From the NCBI GenBank assembly GCA_021018995.1, contig CM037598.1, forward strand, positions 49,615,185 to 49,679,184: DNA of 64,000 bases, given 5' to 3'. The stretch comes from Chloranthus sessilifolius. Taxonomy: Eukaryota; Streptophyta; Magnoliopsida; Chloranthales; Chloranthaceae. The notes under the pieces are model-generated. The model did no database searches and had not been told where the DNA came from. It worked only from the letters and a program-made list of their open reading frames with translations. The translations under genes and the position numbers were made by a program. Of this stretch, positions 63,301 to 64,000 are shown in pieces (position 1 is the stretch's first letter; every line of letters begins with the position of its first letter).

Positions 63301-64000
63301 GGTATCTTGTACCCTCCCTTCAGAAGTAGTCTGGTGATGAGTCTCCAATAGGGGAGAGTGTGGATTTTCTTTTGCAGCCCCAGCTTCACCATTGTATCCT
63401 TCATAGCCTCGAAGATCAACCATGCAGCATTAAATCCATGGCCCAGAGAGAAGGAATAGAGAGCATCCGCAATTGGTGTCCTCCTTTCTTGCTGATGGCG
63501 GAGCAATAGATATTCTTCCTTCGCATTGGATTGATGAACAACAGTTTGGGCTCCAAATCTCTTCTTCTGATTGAGTCCCCTGTGGCCTTTAAACCTCTTG
63601 TAATGGCCTGGGCAATTGTGTCAATGGGGGCACTCATAGGGGCACCATAACCGCAGTTGGGATCAAAACTGGCAGGGATGCCCATGACTTCAACAATTAA
63701 CTCTGGGCTAAGCAGCATCTCAAAATTGTCAACTAATGCAAGGAGGCCTGGCTGCCCCTGTGTGTCTGGTCTGACCCTAAGGTGTTGGTAAAAGAGTTGC
63801 ACTAACCTAGGATAGGCTAGTGCAAGGATCATTTACATCAAGGGGAACAAACCAGCCTTGTGCAGGAACTCAATGGCGGGAGCTGCCAACGGCTCAGATT
63901 CAAAGAATGATATATCAAAAATGGCTTCAGGTTCTAAGGGAATAGAAATGAGGAGCTCAGAGGGAGTAGAGTAATCAGGTGCATTTGCAGCCACTTCAGG
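60324..64000 (-). pseudogene. E5 long third ORF (Transposase_32-like domain, P-rich linkers, coiled coil), 5'-partial
   Basis: The minus strand enters with LLISIPLEPEAIFDISFFESEP, like the E4 PFEFVAAIKLEAETTF segment; a stop near 63833. Then RLVQLFYQHLRVRPDTQGQPGLLALVDNFEMLLSPELIVEVMGIP (63800-63650), RRRDLEPKLLFINPMRRKNIYCSA, IADALYSFSLGHGFNAAWLIFEAMKD and PYWRLITRLLLKGGYKIP to 63220 give the best copy of the Transposase_32-like domain. A very long Pro/Thr/Ser linker (about 63100-61830) follows. Then TPPYFTLLHAMRDNPYIKRDVLNGMAQLRQAIEYPLLQKL and a coiled coil continue across a frameshift near 61550 to LANTN / KIEILEQRVAFLL. Pro-rich and basic tails end at RKKKEEEALLQEHAKKMGWDKF, stop 60324-60326. 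At least six lesions. Confidence 0.72.

Larger units (their letters stand above)
56008..64000 (-). mobile_element. E5: Athila-type retrotransposon with long third ORF, 5' end outside window
   Basis: Minus strand from the right edge: long third ORF (64000-60324), internal PPT-like tract, conserved block, PPT and complete 3' LTR (58422-56008). It is inserted in the E6 third-ORF leader. Its coding region beyond the third ORF is not in the window. Confidence 0.86.

Overview
The window is plant nuclear DNA, most likely from a flowering plant with a repeat-rich genome. I see no intact host gene, rRNA, tRNA or CRISPR array. Nearly everything is decayed Ty3/gypsy LTR retrotransposon sequence of the Athila type. 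The lineage call rests on four things: a Retrotrans_gag domain with a CCHC knuckle, a DLGAS protease, an RT with FMDDF, and an integrase with H2C2 and the DGG / HPQTSGQVE / [16 protein letters not shown] motifs. A tRNA-Asp-type primer binding site (TGGCGCCGTTGCCG) is also present. At least eight copies (E1-E8) are present and all carry stops, frameshifts or deletions.

Layout. 1-8331: E1 (minus), from the start of its third ORF back to a complete 5' LTR. It sits inside the 5' LTR of E2. 8332-20350: E2 (plus), with a truncated 5' LTR, PBS, gag-pol, a short third ORF and a complete 3' LTR. E2 is inserted in the pol of E3. 20351-26605: E3 (plus), with the 3' part of pol, a short third ORF and a truncated 3' LTR. 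26606-30112: E8 (minus), a truncated LTR and an integrase fragment, joined by rearranged junctions. 30113-42174: E4 (plus), lacking its 5' end, with gag end-pol, a long third ORF and a complete 3' LTR that abuts the gag of E7. 42175-46178: E7 (minus), 5' LTR, PBS and most of gag. 46179-50669: different, CpG-richer DNA with a broken plant-mobile-domain-like gene, a 38-bp tandem repeat and a possible leader of another retroelement type. 50670-56007: E6 (minus), 3' LTR, 3' UTR and a shrunken third ORF, interrupted by E5. 56008-64000: E5 (minus), 3' LTR, 3' UTR and most of a long third ORF, running off the window.

Each full element appears to use two promoters. One is the LTR promoter for gag-pol. 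The other is a presumed internal promoter between pol and the third ORF. Both have a TATA-like box, and both are preceded by a dense array of short CpG-containing, often palindromic motifs. The motif is shared between the two arrays of one element but differs between elements (TTTGCGAAAAG in E1, CTCGCGCAG in E2, CTGTCGAGAGGTTC in E3, CTCGTGAG/CTCACGAG in E4). This pattern is the most interesting signal in the window. It looks like binding sites for an element-specific regulator, conceivably the third-ORF protein, by analogy with the VANC anti-silencing proteins of VANDAL transposons; that role is inference.

A second unusual trait is a near-duplicate polypurine tract (AGGTTTGGGGGTGTGG). It follows a small hairpin, lies about 1.65 kb upstream of the true 3' polypurine tract, and occurs in all five copies where that region is visible, bounding a conserved non-coding block.
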